DNA from: JAHEDH01 sp963753285
Lineage (GTDB): Bacteria > Actinomycetota > Acidimicrobiia > Spongiisociales > ZC4RG35
Length of the DNA stretch: 64,000 nucleotides
Direction of reading: 5' to 3'
Assembly: GCA_963753285.1 (NCBI GenBank)
Contig: CAVWBT010000003.1
Coordinates: forward strand, 186,001 to 250,000
A program made the position numbers and the translations under genes. Position 1 is the stretch's first letter; each line of letters begins with the position of its first letter. The notes under the pieces are model-generated. The model ran no database searches and was not told the origin of the DNA. It saw only the letters and a list, made by a program, of their open reading frames with translations. Below, piece by piece: positions 36,362-45,197 of this stretch.

Positions 36362-37878
36362 CAGCGCTCCACCAGCTTGAGCTTGCGGTTGTAGTAGTTC
36401 ACGATCGCAGAGAGCGTGAGACTCACGGTGAGGTAGAAGCCCATCCAGATGAGCAGCACCGGCAGGTACTGACCGCTCTGGTTGGCGAGGGTGGTCATGA
36501 CGGCGACGACCTCCGGGAAGGCGACGGCGATGCCGAGCGACGTGTTCTTCGCCAGGTTGAGGTACTGGTTGCCGATGGGCGGGAGGATGATCCGAAACGC
36601 CTGCGGGAGGACGATGAGCCGGAGCAGCTGGCTGCGCCGGAGGCCCATGGCGAGGCCTGCCTCGTTCTGACCCTTGGGCACGGCGAGGACACCGCCGCGG
36701 ACGATCTCACCGATGTTCGCCGCGGTGAAGAGCGTGACGCCGACCCACAGCCCGAAGAAGGCCGGCGTCATCGTCATGCCCTGTGGCCCGATCGACGCGA
36801 AGTTGGCCGGCTTGACGATCTCCGGGCGCCGGAACTCGAGCGGGCTGCCGGTCCGGAGAAACTCGAACTTCTGGTCGAAGAAACCGAACACGAACTCGGC
36901 CCCGTCGTTGATCGCCTGGGTGACCGCCGGGACGAAGAGGAACACGATGGCCGCCCCGAGCCCTACGACCCCGGCGAGTCCGATGCGGAAGTAGTCGTCG
37001 TCCGTGAGCTTGGCGAGGCCCGCCGGTGAACGCAGGGAGTCGAGGAAGCCACGGATCCAGCGGACGGCGAGGAAGACGGCGACTGCGGCGAACAGGATCT
37101 GCAATGCGATCACGGGGATCGCAGAGACGATCGACTCGAGCAGCTGCCAGAGCCATCCGAGCGCTCCGGCGATCGGGTGGGCGAACCAGCCGATGAGGGA
37201 GACGAGCAGGAACGCGCCGATCGCGTACCGGGGGGCGTGGGTGTTCTGGCCCGTCTGCTCCCGGAGCTTGTCACGACGTCGGTACATGAAGACGCCGGCG
37301 ACCACGCCGAGGGCGATGAACGCACCCCACTGCCAGAACGTGTCGGTCGGGAACAGCCACGGCAGCGAGACGCCGTTGCGGGTGAAGATCAGCCACATTG
37401 GCCCGGACGCCTCGTTCGGGAGGACCGGGAAGAAGAGTGAGCAGAGCAGGGCGAAGAAGATGATGAGGACCAGCAGCGGGATGTTGCGGATGATCTCGAC
37501 GAAGACGGTGGCGGACTTCGACAGCAGCCAGTTCGACGACAGCCGGGAGACGCCGACGATGACGCCCAGCAGACTGGCGGCGAGGATGCCCGAGACGGTG
37601 ACCCGCAGCATGTTGACGATGCCGGTGGCGAGCGACGCCAGGCCGTCCTCGGGGAGGGTGAAGATCCCCTCGGAGATCTGCGGCGCCGGATCGCTCAGGA
37701 ACCGGAACGAGAACTCACGGCCCGCCGCGTCGAGGTTGTTGGCGGCCGTCGTTCCGAGCACCCAGAACAACGCGACGATGCCGGCGAACACGCCGAGCTG
37801 AGCCGCCCATTTGAGGAAGGTCTCGTTCCGCCACAGCGGCGGCTTGGTTTGTGGTGCTGTGACTCGTTCGGTGGTCAT
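36361..37878 (-). CDS. aapQ: Amino-acid ABC transporter permease, AapQ-like
   Basis: The product has 505 residues. It has an N-terminal TM1, a conserved EIIRNIPLLVLIIFF helix, an added hydrophobic block with extra helices (residues ~180-330), and the EAA loop region (NEAGLAMGLRRSQLLRLIVL) followed by PLEAF-like NQYLNLAKNTSLGIAVA. AapQ/BztB proteins form the heterodimer with AapM/BztC for broad L-amino-acid uptake. Longer than the usual ~400 residues. Co-transcribed with its neighbours and separated from the binding-protein gene by a perfect hairpin. Confidence 0.95.
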   Translation of the reverse strand: MTTERVTAPQTKPPLWRNETFLKWAAQLGVFAGIVALFWVLGTTAANNLDAAGREFSFRFLSDPAPQISEGIFTLPEDGLASLATGIVNMLRVTVSGILAASLLGVIVGVSRLSSNWLLSKSATVFVEIIRNIPLLVLIIFFALLCSLFFPVLPNEASGPMWLIFTRNGVSLPWLFPTDTFWQWGAFIALGVVAGVFMYRRRDKLREQTGQNTHAPRYAIGAFLLVSLIGWFAHPIAGALGWLWQLLESIVSAIPVIALQILFAAVAVFLAVRWIRGFLDSLRSPAGLAKLTDDDYFRIGLAGVVGLGAAIVFLFVPAVTQAINDGAEFVFGFFDQKFEFLRTGSPLEFRRPEIVKPANFASIGPQGMTMTPAFFGLWVGVTLFTAANIGEIVRGGVLAVPKGQNEAGLAMGLRRSQLLRLIVLPQAFRIILPPIGNQYLNLAKNTSLGIAVAFPEVVAVMTTLANQSGQYLPVLLIWMGFYLTVSLTLSAIVNYYNRKLKLVER

Positions 37879-37887
37879 GGTGGTTGG

Positions 37888-37923
37888 GGAGCTGGTGGGG
37901 AGGACGTCCTCCCCACCAGCTCC
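37888..37923. other. Perfect 36-bp palindrome between binding-protein and permease genes
   Basis: The left half is GGAGCTGGTGGGGAGGAC and the right half its exact reverse complement. It lies 12 bp after the aapJ-like stop and 9 bp before the aapQ-like start. Such a hairpin would protect the upstream mRNA from 3' decay and reduce read-through, giving more binding protein than permease. Confidence 0.85.
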
Positions 37924-37934
37924 AGCTCACTCGA

Positions 37935-39056
37935 TCAGCGTGCGGGTGGCGGGTAGAGGAGTCCGCCGTCACTCCACAGAGCGTTCAAGCCGCGCTCCAG
38001 GCCGAGCGGCCGCAGGTGCTTGTCGAACACTTCTGCGTAGTTGCCGACCTGACTGATCACGTCGAAGAACGCGGACGTCGGGATGCCCATGGCGGTCTGG
38101 AGTTCACCCTCGCCACCGAGCAGACGCCCGATCTCGTCGTTGGGTGGGTTCGCCTGTGCATCGGCGACATTGGTCGAGTCGATGCCGGCTTCCTCGGCGA
38201 TCAGCATGGCGAAGATCGTCCAGGTCACGACGTCACCGAAGCGCGACTGGTTCTGCGACCAGGCGGGGCCGAGCGGCTCCTTGGAGATGGGCACTTCGGG
38301 GAAGATGAACCAGTCGCCGCCCTCGGGATCGACCGCCTTGCGTGAAACCAAACCGGAACCGTCGGTGGTGACCACCTGGCACGCTCCGGACTTGAAGTTC
38401 TCCATGACGATGTCGAAATCCTCGAACGTCTGCAGGGTGATGTTCACGCCCAGGGCCGAGGCGGCCTCGGAGATGTTCTTCTCGGTGGTGGTTCCGGCGT
38501 TGGTGCACACGGTGGCGCCCTCGATGTCGCTCAACACAGACCCACTGCTGAACCCGTCGGCACCCTTCGCCATCAACTGCTGACCGTCGTAGTAGGTGGT
38601 CGGGGCGAAGTCGAGACCCAGGTCGGTGTCACGGGACTGGGTCCAGGTCGTGTTGCGGCTCAGCAGGTCGATCAGACCGGAGTTGACGGCCTCGAATCTC
38701 GCCGATGCGGTCAGCGGCTCGAGGCGGACGGCGTCCGCGTCACCGAAGAGCGCTGCAGCCACTGCGCGGCACAGATCGACGTCGAATCCGACCAGGTTGC
38801 CGTCGGTGTCACGCGAACCGAAGCCCGGCAGCACCTCGTTCACACCGCAGTTGAGTTCGCCCCGGTCGAGCACGACCTCGAGCAGGTCGCCTCCATCGGT
38901 CTGACCACCGGTGTCGGTGTCGCCACCGTCGGCAGCCGTCGTCTCGGTCGTATCGTCGCCACCGGCAGTCGTCGTGGTGGCTTCTTCTGCGTCACTACCG
39001 CATGCCGCCACAACGAGCGAAAGCACGGTGAGTAGCAGGATGAAACGATTTCTCAT
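37935..39056 (-). CDS. aapJ: Amino-acid ABC transporter substrate-binding lipoprotein
   Basis: The product has 373 residues. A signal sequence ends in LVVAAC (lipobox, Cys19), followed by a Thr/Asp/Gly-rich linker to residue ~56 and an SBP_bac_3 domain (LNCGVNEVLPGFGSRDTDG, GFDVDLCRAVAAALFGD, LSRNTTWTQSRD) as in AapJ/BztA. It binds general L-amino acids outside the membrane and delivers them to the AapQM permease. RBS GGGAGG precedes ATG 39056. First gene of the J-Q-M-P operon. Confidence 0.97.
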   Translation of the reverse strand: MRNRFILLLTVLSLVVAACGSDAEEATTTTAGGDDTTETTAADGGDTDTGGQTDGGDLLEVVLDRGELNCGVNEVLPGFGSRDTDGNLVGFDVDLCRAVAAALFGDADAVRLEPLTASARFEAVNSGLIDLLSRNTTWTQSRDTDLGLDFAPTTYYDGQQLMAKGADGFSSGSVLSDIEGATVCTNAGTTTEKNISEAASALGVNITLQTFEDFDIVMENFKSGACQVVTTDGSGLVSRKAVDPEGGDWFIFPEVPISKEPLGPAWSQNQSRFGDVVTWTIFAMLIAEEAGIDSTNVADAQANPPNDEIGRLLGGEGELQTAMGIPTSAFFDVISQVGNYAEVFDKHLRPLGLERGLNALWSDGGLLYPPPAR

Positions 39057-39082
39057 CCAATTCCTCCCTTGGTTTCAAGTCA

Positions 39083-39101
39083 GTGCCGGCAGAGCCGGCA
39101 C
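39083..39101 (-). terminator. Short hairpin between dxs and the amino-acid transporter operon
   Basis: An 8-bp perfect stem GTGCCGGC-AGA-GCCGGCAC lies 27 bp upstream of the aapJ-like start and 116 bp beyond the dxs stop codon on the same strand. It may end dxs transcription or sit in the aapJ leader. Nothing else is visible in 39057-39216. Confidence 0.45.
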
Positions 39102-39216
39102 GTCGACCCTAGCCACACATTCGTGAACGGGTCGTGAATGCGGGGAACCAATTTCGAGTGCCTTCTTGTGACGGGAACAGCGGGAATATCGATGTTTCCG
39201 TCACGAGAACGGTCAG

Positions 39217-41073
39217 CTATTCGCCGATCAGTCCGAGCACGTGGGCGCTGATGGATGCGGGGTCGAGCCCGATGGACTCGAGGACGTCGGCGGCCGACCC
39301 GAAGGGGAGGAACCGATCGGGGACACCCATGACTTCGACCCGGGAGGCGGCCGGCGTGCCGGCCAGATGTTCGAGCACGGCGGCGCCGAAACCGCCCTTG
39401 GTCACGCCGTCTTCGACTGTGACGATGTGCTCGTAGCCTTCCACCCACTCCGACAGCTTCGGGTCGATCGGCTTGATCCAGCGGGCGTTCAACACGCCAC
39501 AGGAGATGCCACGCTGCTCGAGATCGGATGCCGCCTTCTCGCACGCCTCGACCATGCGCCCGTTGGCGATGAAGAGCACGTCCGAGCCCGACTGCACCTC
39601 GACCCAGGTGCCGATGGGAACCGGATCGACGGGCATGGCAGGGAGGGACGTTGCGGCCGCCTTCGGGTACCTCACCACGACCGGGCCATCGTGGCTGACC
39701 GCGGTGGCGACCATCCCGGCCAACTCGGTGGCATCGGCCGGACTTCCGATCACGAGATTGGGAATACCTCGCAGCAGGGAGATGTCGAAGACGCCGTGAT
39801 GGGACGAACCGTCGGGGCCGGTGACGCCGGCCCGATCGAGCAGGAACGTCACGGGGAGGTCGTGGAGGCAGACGTCCATCGTGACCTGATCGATGGCGCG
39901 CTGGAGGAACGTCGAGTACATCGCAACGACGGGCCGCTTGCCGGCCATGGCGAGGCCGGCCGCGAGTCCGACGGCGTGTTGCTCGGCGATCCCGACGTCG
40001 ATGACCCGGTGCGGGAATTCCTCCGACATCTGCTGCAGCCCGGTCGACGACACCATCGCGGCGCTGATCCCCACCAGGTCGGGGTCGTTACGCGCCGCCT
40101 CGAGCAGTGCGACCCCGGCCACGTCGGTGTACTTCGTTTCGGACTTCAACGGCTGCCCGGTGGCGATATCGAAGGTCGAGACGCCGTGGAGCTTGTCGAG
40201 TTCGTCGGCGATGGCGGGCTCGTATCCGTTTCCCTTCTCGGTGACGATGTGCACCACGACCGGTTCACGGAACTCCTTCGCCCGCCGGAGCGTCTCCTCG
40301 ATGAGGGGGATGTCGTGACCGTCGATGCGGCCCGAGTACTTCAGTCCGAGCGTGTCGAACACCGTCGACGGTTCGATCACCTGCTTGACCGCCTCCTTGA
40401 ACCGCATGGCGAGCTCGTCGGCGGTCTCACCGACCACCGGCATGGTGCGCAGCATCCTGCCCGTCGTCCGCTTCGCCCACTCGTAGCGGGGGTCGAACCG
40501 GAGCCCGGCGAGTCCCGCCAGCATGGCGAGCCCTCCCACGGTGGGCGCATATGACCGACCGTTGTCGTTGAGAACGACGATCAGCTTCTCTGGTCGAAGG
40601 ACCGATAGGTGGCTGAGTGCCTCGTAGGCCTGTCCGCCGGTGAACGCCCCATCGCCGATCACGGCGATGGAGAATCCGTCACCGCTGGCCAGTGCATTTC
40701 CCAGGGCGTAGGAAATCGAGGTCGACGCGTGGCTGTTCTCCACGAAGTCGTGGTCGCTCTCGGATCGCGACGGATAGCCGCTCATGCCGCCGAACGACCG
40801 GAGACGGTCGAAGCCCTCCTGGCGGCCGGTCAGCATCTTGTGGACGTATGCCTGGTGGCCGACGTCCCAGAAGATCCGATCGGTCGGCGAGTCGAACGCC
40901 CGATGGAGCGCGATGGTCAACTCGACGATGCCGAGGTTCGGGGACAGATGCCCACCGGTGCGGGAGATCTTGTCGAGGAGAAAGGCTCGGATCTCCTCGG
41001 CGAGCTCGTCCAGTTCTACCAGAGAGAGGTCGTCGAGATCGGAGGGATCGGAGATGCGGGCTAGCAGCGACAT
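39217..41073 (-). CDS. dxs: 1-deoxy-D-xylulose-5-phosphate synthase
   Basis: The product has 618 residues, the normal size. The thiamine-diphosphate motif GDGAFTGGQAYEAL with downstream NDNGRSYAPTVGG, the DVGHQAY and HLSPNLG motifs and the DRAGVTGPDGSSHHG transketolase motif are all present. It makes DXP from pyruvate and glyceraldehyde-3-phosphate, the first step of the MEP isoprenoid pathway. ATG 41073 is used; an upstream GTG (41082) adds three residues. It lies just downstream of the phosphate operon but is separated by 84 bp. Confidence 0.98.
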   Translation of the reverse strand: MSLLARISDPSDLDDLSLVELDELAEEIRAFLLDKISRTGGHLSPNLGIVELTIALHRAFDSPTDRIFWDVGHQAYVHKMLTGRQEGFDRLRSFGGMSGYPSRSESDHDFVENSHASTSISYALGNALASGDGFSIAVIGDGAFTGGQAYEALSHLSVLRPEKLIVVLNDNGRSYAPTVGGLAMLAGLAGLRFDPRYEWAKRTTGRMLRTMPVVGETADELAMRFKEAVKQVIEPSTVFDTLGLKYSGRIDGHDIPLIEETLRRAKEFREPVVVHIVTEKGNGYEPAIADELDKLHGVSTFDIATGQPLKSETKYTDVAGVALLEAARNDPDLVGISAAMVSSTGLQQMSEEFPHRVIDVGIAEQHAVGLAAGLAMAGKRPVVAMYSTFLQRAIDQVTMDVCLHDLPVTFLLDRAGVTGPDGSSHHGVFDISLLRGIPNLVIGSPADATELAGMVATAVSHDGPVVVRYPKAAATSLPAMPVDPVPIGTWVEVQSGSDVLFIANGRMVEACEKAASDLEQRGISCGVLNARWIKPIDPKLSEWVEGYEHIVTVEDGVTKGGFGAAVLEHLAGTPAASRVEVMGVPDRFLPFGSAADVLESIGLDPASISAHVLGLIGE

Positions 41074-41157
41074 CGGATGCACAACGCTACCTGTCGTCAG
41101 TGGTATTCAGGAACCACCGTGCCAGCAGGCGGCGACGGCTCAACCGCCCGACGGGCC

Positions 41158-42900
41158 TCACGTGCGCGTTTGCGATTCGGCTCCGATCGGCCGACTGATC
41201 GGGATCGTGACTCGGAACGTGGATCCGACCCCCAGCTCGGAAGACACCGAGACGGATCCGCCGTGTCGCTCGGCGACGTGTTTGACGATGGCGAGACCGA
41301 GCCCGGTTCCGCCTGTCTCCCGGGAGCGAGCCACGTCGACTCGGTAGAACCGCTCGAAGACGCGATTGAGTGATCGAGTCGGGATGCCCGCTCCGGTGTC
41401 GGCGACTGCCAGTTCGACCGAGTCGACGTGCGGGATGAGCGTGACGGATACGCGGCCACCGCCGTCGGTGTACGCGATCGCGTTCTCGCACAGGTTACGG
41501 ATGGCCAGCGCCCAGTCGGACGATGGTCCCGAGACGGTGACAGGTGCGAGGTCGGCGACCACCGAGATGCCGGCGGATTCGGCTCGTGCTCTCAGACGCT
41601 CGATCTCCTCGATCACCACGCCGTCGAGCCGAGTCGCCTCATCGGAGCGAGCCGACGCCTCCAACCGGGAGAGGTCGAGGAGATCCGAGACGATCCGGGC
41701 GAGACGGCGTCCAGCCGTCTCGATCTGTGCCGCGAACCCCTCCACCCGATCAGGGTCCCGCGACAGGGCGAGCTGCAGAGCGTCGGAGGACGCGAGGATC
41801 GATGCGATCGGTGTCTTGAGTTCGTGCGATGCGTCGGCTACGAAGTCGCGACGCATCGCCTCCAAACGATGCCGTTCGGTGATGTCGGCTGCGACAACGA
41901 GCACTCGGGCGATGTCATCGCGGATCGGAGTCGCCACGACCGACACCACTCTCGCCGGAGCACCCAGTTCGACGTCCAGCCGGACCACCTGGCCATCTCG
42001 GGCTGTCCGTACGGCTCGCTGAACACTGGCGGGAGTCAACGCCTTGAGGCGGTCCGGCACCACACCGAACAGATCGCTGAACGGGCCGTTGGCATACGAG
42101 AGCCGGTCGTCGGGCTCGACCAGCAGGACACCCTCCGGTAGCGCACCGAGAACGGCTTCGAGCGTCTCTCGCTCCTCCTCGCTCTCACGGATCCGGCGAC
42201 CCAGATCGGATGCCATTCGACCGATCGCCTGACCGAGGCGATCGAGCTCGATCGTGGACGACCGCCCGGGTTGCGCGTCGATACGGCCGCCTGCCACGGC
42301 ATCCGCCGTCTCGGTCAGAGCAGCGATGGGGCGGGCGATGCGCGCCGAGACGAACATCGCACCGAGAAGGCCAACGATGCCGACCAACGCGATCGCCGTG
42401 ACGATCCGCCCTGTCACCGCACTCAGCTCATCGTCGATCTTCCCCTCTGTGACGGACAGCCGTACGATCCGGCCGTCTTCGGGGGGCAACGCAACGTACA
42501 GGCGGTTCTCGTCTGTGGTTTCGCTGTAGCGAGATGAACGGCCGATCTCGCCCGTGATCGCAGCGATGACCTCAGGCCTGTCGGAGTGATCGTCCATCAC
42601 CGCGGGGTCCGATTCCGAGTCGGCGAGCACCCGCCCGTCCACCGATATCAAGGTCACCCGCGCATCCAACACCACCGCCTGCTGCGTCACGTCGCGCTGC
42701 GGGTCGACGTCCGGCAGCGTCAGGGCGACCAAGGCCGCCTTCTCGACGAGGTCGTCTGCGAGCTGCTCGATCAGCGAGTCGCGTACGCCGTTGCGAACGA
42801 GGATCGCCACGAGGACCAACAACAGGAGAAAGACGATCGTGAACAGGGAGAGGACGCGGCCGCGCAGCGTCCGAACCCCGAGTCTCACTCGATCAAACAT
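41158..42900 (-). CDS. phoR: Phosphate-sensing histidine kinase PhoR-like
   Basis: The product has 580 residues. TM1 (~17-37), an extracytoplasmic domain (38-160), TM2 (~163-187), HAMP (~188-240), a PAS domain (~245-340), HisKA with DASHELKTPIAS (His359), and HATPase (NLCENAIAYTDGG, DTGAGIP, GTGLGLAIVKHV). PAS plus HAMP and position next to phoU/phoB make PhoR likely. It would control the PHO boxes in front of pstS and the Na/Pi gene. It overlaps the response-regulator gene by 8 bp; last gene of the pst operon. Confidence 0.93.
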   Translation of the reverse strand: MFDRVRLGVRTLRGRVLSLFTIVFLLLLVLVAILVRNGVRDSLIEQLADDLVEKAALVALTLPDVDPQRDVTQQAVVLDARVTLISVDGRVLADSESDPAVMDDHSDRPEVIAAITGEIGRSSRYSETTDENRLYVALPPEDGRIVRLSVTEGKIDDELSAVTGRIVTAIALVGIVGLLGAMFVSARIARPIAALTETADAVAGGRIDAQPGRSSTIELDRLGQAIGRMASDLGRRIRESEEERETLEAVLGALPEGVLLVEPDDRLSYANGPFSDLFGVVPDRLKALTPASVQRAVRTARDGQVVRLDVELGAPARVVSVVATPIRDDIARVLVVAADITERHRLEAMRRDFVADASHELKTPIASILASSDALQLALSRDPDRVEGFAAQIETAGRRLARIVSDLLDLSRLEASARSDEATRLDGVVIEEIERLRARAESAGISVVADLAPVTVSGPSSDWALAIRNLCENAIAYTDGGGRVSVTLIPHVDSVELAVADTGAGIPTRSLNRVFERFYRVDVARSRETGGTGLGLAIVKHVAERHGGSVSVSSELGVGSTFRVTIPISRPIGAESQTRT

Positions 42901-43609
42901 CGACGAACTTGTACCCGAGCCCTCGCTCGGTCACGATCTTCCTGGGCTTCGACGGATCGGATTCGAGCTTCTCCCGGAGACGCTTGATGTGCACATCGAG
43001 CGTCTTCGTATCACCGAAGTATGACGGTCCCCACACCTCGTCGATGAGGACATCACGGGTCGCGAGCCGGTTCACCCGGCGCATCAGCGACTCGAGCAGG
43101 TCGAACTCCTTCGGGCGGAGCTTCACGAGCTCGCCATCGACGCGGACCTCGTGCGCGTCCACATCGAGCTCGATACCGCCGGAACGCAGCACGTCGTTGG
43201 GCTCCGTCGGCGTTACCGACCGGTCGATTCGGCGGATCTGTGCTCGCACTCTCGCCATCAGCTCCCGCATCGAGAAGGGCTTCGTCACGTAGTCGTCGGC
43301 ACCGAGTTCGAGACCGGCAACCGTGTCTGCCTCACCGTCTCGAGCGGTCACCATGATGATCGGCACACCAGATTCGGCTCGAATCCGGCGGCAGACGTCG
43401 AGACCCGACGACTCGGGGAGCATGACGTCGAGCAGGACGAGCGACGGACTCACCGCTCGGAAGCGCTCGACCGCTTCACGACCGGTGCCGACGGTCGTGA
43501 CGTCGAATCCCTCCACTTCGAGCGCGTACCTGACCGACTCCGCCAGCGCGACCTCGTCCTCGACGACGAGCACGCGATGTTTCGTCTCAGACCTCGCTCC
43601 CCCGCTCAT
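42893..43609 (-). CDS. phoB: Response regulator PhoB/RegX3-like
   Basis: The product has 238 residues. Receiver domain with Glu17-Asp18, phosphoacceptor Asp61 (LLDVMLPE), and Lys110 (YVTKPF); then a winged-helix OmpR/PhoB output domain ending in IVTERGLGYKFVDV. Start ATG 43609 is chosen because RBS GGAGGCG precedes it; an upstream extension to 43669 runs into phoU. It overlaps phoU by 23 bp. It would bind the 11-bp-spaced GTTCAC repeats found at 48846-48885 and 50766-50783. Confidence 0.95.
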   Translation of the reverse strand: MSGGARSETKHRVLVVEDEVALAESVRYALEVEGFDVTTVGTGREAVERFRAVSPSLVLLDVMLPESSGLDVCRRIRAESGVPIIMVTARDGEADTVAGLELGADDYVTKPFSMRELMARVRAQIRRIDRSVTPTEPNDVLRSGGIELDVDAHEVRVDGELVKLRPKEFDLLESLMRRVNRLATRDVLIDEVWGPSYFGDTKTLDVHIKRLREKLESDPSKPRKIVTERGLGYKFVDV

Positions 43610-44279
43610 CGAGCGCCTCCTCGTTGAAATCGTGCAGTTCACCCGTGACCAGGTAGACGACCTGTTCACCGATGTCGACGGACTGATCGCCGATCCGTTC
43701 GAGTGCTCGCGACGCCATCATCATGTGAGTCGCCCATTCGAGCAGTTTCGGGTCGGTGCCGAGGGCCACCACCTCCCGATACATGCCCATGTTCAGCCGG
43801 TCCACTGGCTCGTCCATCGCCGGCAGGAGCCGTGCCTCGTCGGCATCCCGCCGGATGAAGCTCTCGATGGCGGTTCGCAGCATCGGCCGGACGAGGTCGG
43901 CCATCTCCTGGATCTGCTGGTTGACGCGACTGCTGCTCGGGAGCCCTCGACACAGCTCGGCCAGCTTCGCGATGTTCACGGCCTGGTCTCCGGTCCGTTC
44001 CAGCGTCACGTTCATGTGGAGGAGGACCGACATCAGGCGCAGGTCGGCGCCCATCGGTTGTTGTCGGGCGATCAGGTTGATCCAGCGATTGTGGATGTCG
44101 AGGTACATCTGATCGATGAACCGGTCGCTGGCCTGGACCTCGTCGGCGAGCTCGGCGTCACCGACGATGAGCGCCTGAACGGCCTTGCCGATCATGTCGT
44201 GGGCTCGGTCTCCGATCTCGTGGATGCTCTGCTCGAGTGAATCGAGCTCTGCGTGGAAATGCGTTCTCTGGTCCACCAT
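43587..44279 (-). CDS. phoU: Phosphate signalling protein PhoU
   Basis: The product has 230 residues with two PhoU repeats: RHHHFHAEL-type N-terminus (residues 1-115, containing NVTLERTGDQAVNIAKLAEL) and a second half with MASRALERIGDQSVDIGEQV. The two E-R-x-G-D metal-binding motifs are intact. PhoU links the Pst transporter to PhoR. ATG 44279 has RBS GGAGAGGAG. It sits between pstB and phoB in the operon. Confidence 0.97.
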   Translation of the reverse strand: MVDQRTHFHAELDSLEQSIHEIGDRAHDMIGKAVQALIVGDAELADEVQASDRFIDQMYLDIHNRWINLIARQQPMGADLRLMSVLLHMNVTLERTGDQAVNIAKLAELCRGLPSSSRVNQQIQEMADLVRPMLRTAIESFIRRDADEARLLPAMDEPVDRLNMGMYREVVALGTDPKLLEWATHMMMASRALERIGDQSVDIGEQVVYLVTGELHDFNEEALDERGSEV

Positions 44280-44301
44280 CAGCTCCTCTCCGTCCGCCCG
44301 G

Positions 44302-45195
44302 TCATCCGAATCGTCCGGTGATGTACTGCTCGGTCTCTTCGTGCTCCGGTGTCGTGAAGATCTTGTCTGTGTACCCATACTCCACGAGCCGACCGGTACG
44401 CATGCCTGCGTCGTTGACGTCGACAGAGAAGAACGCGGTCCGATCCGAGATGCGCGCCGCCTGCTGCATGTTGTGAGTGACGATGATGATCGAGTAGTCG
44501 TTCTTGAGTTCCTGCATCAGCTCTTCGATGCGCAGCGTGGCGATGGGATCCAGGGCCGAGGCAGGCTCGTCCATCAGCACGACATCCGGATTGGTGGCGA
44601 TCGCCCGTGCGATACAGAGTCGTTGCTGCTGGCCTCCCGAGAGGGAGTAGCCACTCTCGGGCAGCTTGTCCTTCACCTCGTCCCACAAGGCGGCCTGCCG
44701 GAGCGCTCGCTCGACCAGATCGGAGAGTTCACCCTTCGAACCCTTGAAGCCATTGATCTTCGCTCCCCATGCGACGTTGTCGAAGATCGACTTCGGGAAG
44801 GGGTTCGGCTTCTGGAACACCATGCCGATCCGACGACGAACCTCGACGGGGTCGACGTCGTCGGAATAGATGTCGGTGTCGTTGTAGATCACCGTGCCTT
44901 CGACACGGGCGGACGGGATGAGATCGTTCATCCGGTTGAAACACCTCAGCACCGTCGACTTCCCACACCCCGACGGACCGATCAGTGCGGTGATCTCGTT
45001 CTTGCCGAACCTCATCGTTACGTCACGGACGGCTCTGAATTCGCCGTAGTAGACCCCGAGACCCCGAGCCTCGATGACCGCGTCCTCGATCTGCATCGAT
45101 CTGGTGTCGTCGCCTGTCGAGCGCATTCGGGTCGTGATGTCGATTGGGCGATCGGATGCTCTGCTCATGGCGGGTGCGGTCTCGGTGTCGGACAT
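44302..45195 (-). CDS. pstB: Phosphate ABC transporter ATP-binding protein PstB
   Basis: The product has 297 residues. Walker A GPSGCGKS at 73-80, the PstB-specific MVFQKPNPFPKSIFDNV and the signature YSLSGGQQQRLCIARAIA, Walker B VVLMDEPASALDP and VTHNMQQA. The ~35-residue charged N-terminal extension is longer than usual. RBS GGAGAG precedes ATG 45195, 2 bp downstream of the pstA stop. It energises phosphate uptake by PstC/PstA. Confidence 0.98.
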   Translation of the reverse strand: MSDTETAPAMSRASDRPIDITTRMRSTGDDTRSMQIEDAVIEARGLGVYYGEFRAVRDVTMRFGKNEITALIGPSGCGKSTVLRCFNRMNDLIPSARVEGTVIYNDTDIYSDDVDPVEVRRRIGMVFQKPNPFPKSIFDNVAWGAKINGFKGSKGELSDLVERALRQAALWDEVKDKLPESGYSLSGGQQQRLCIARAIATNPDVVLMDEPASALDPIATLRIEELMQELKNDYSIIIVTHNMQQAARISDRTAFFSVDVNDAGMRTGRLVEYGYTDKIFTTPEHEETEQYITGRFG

Positions 45196-45197
45196 CT

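Noticed and set aside
34310..36394. 694-residue plus-strand frame opposite the AapM-like gene
   Set aside because: Rich in Arg, Asp, Gly and Gln with no domain; a shadow of high-GC codon usage antisense to a clear permease.
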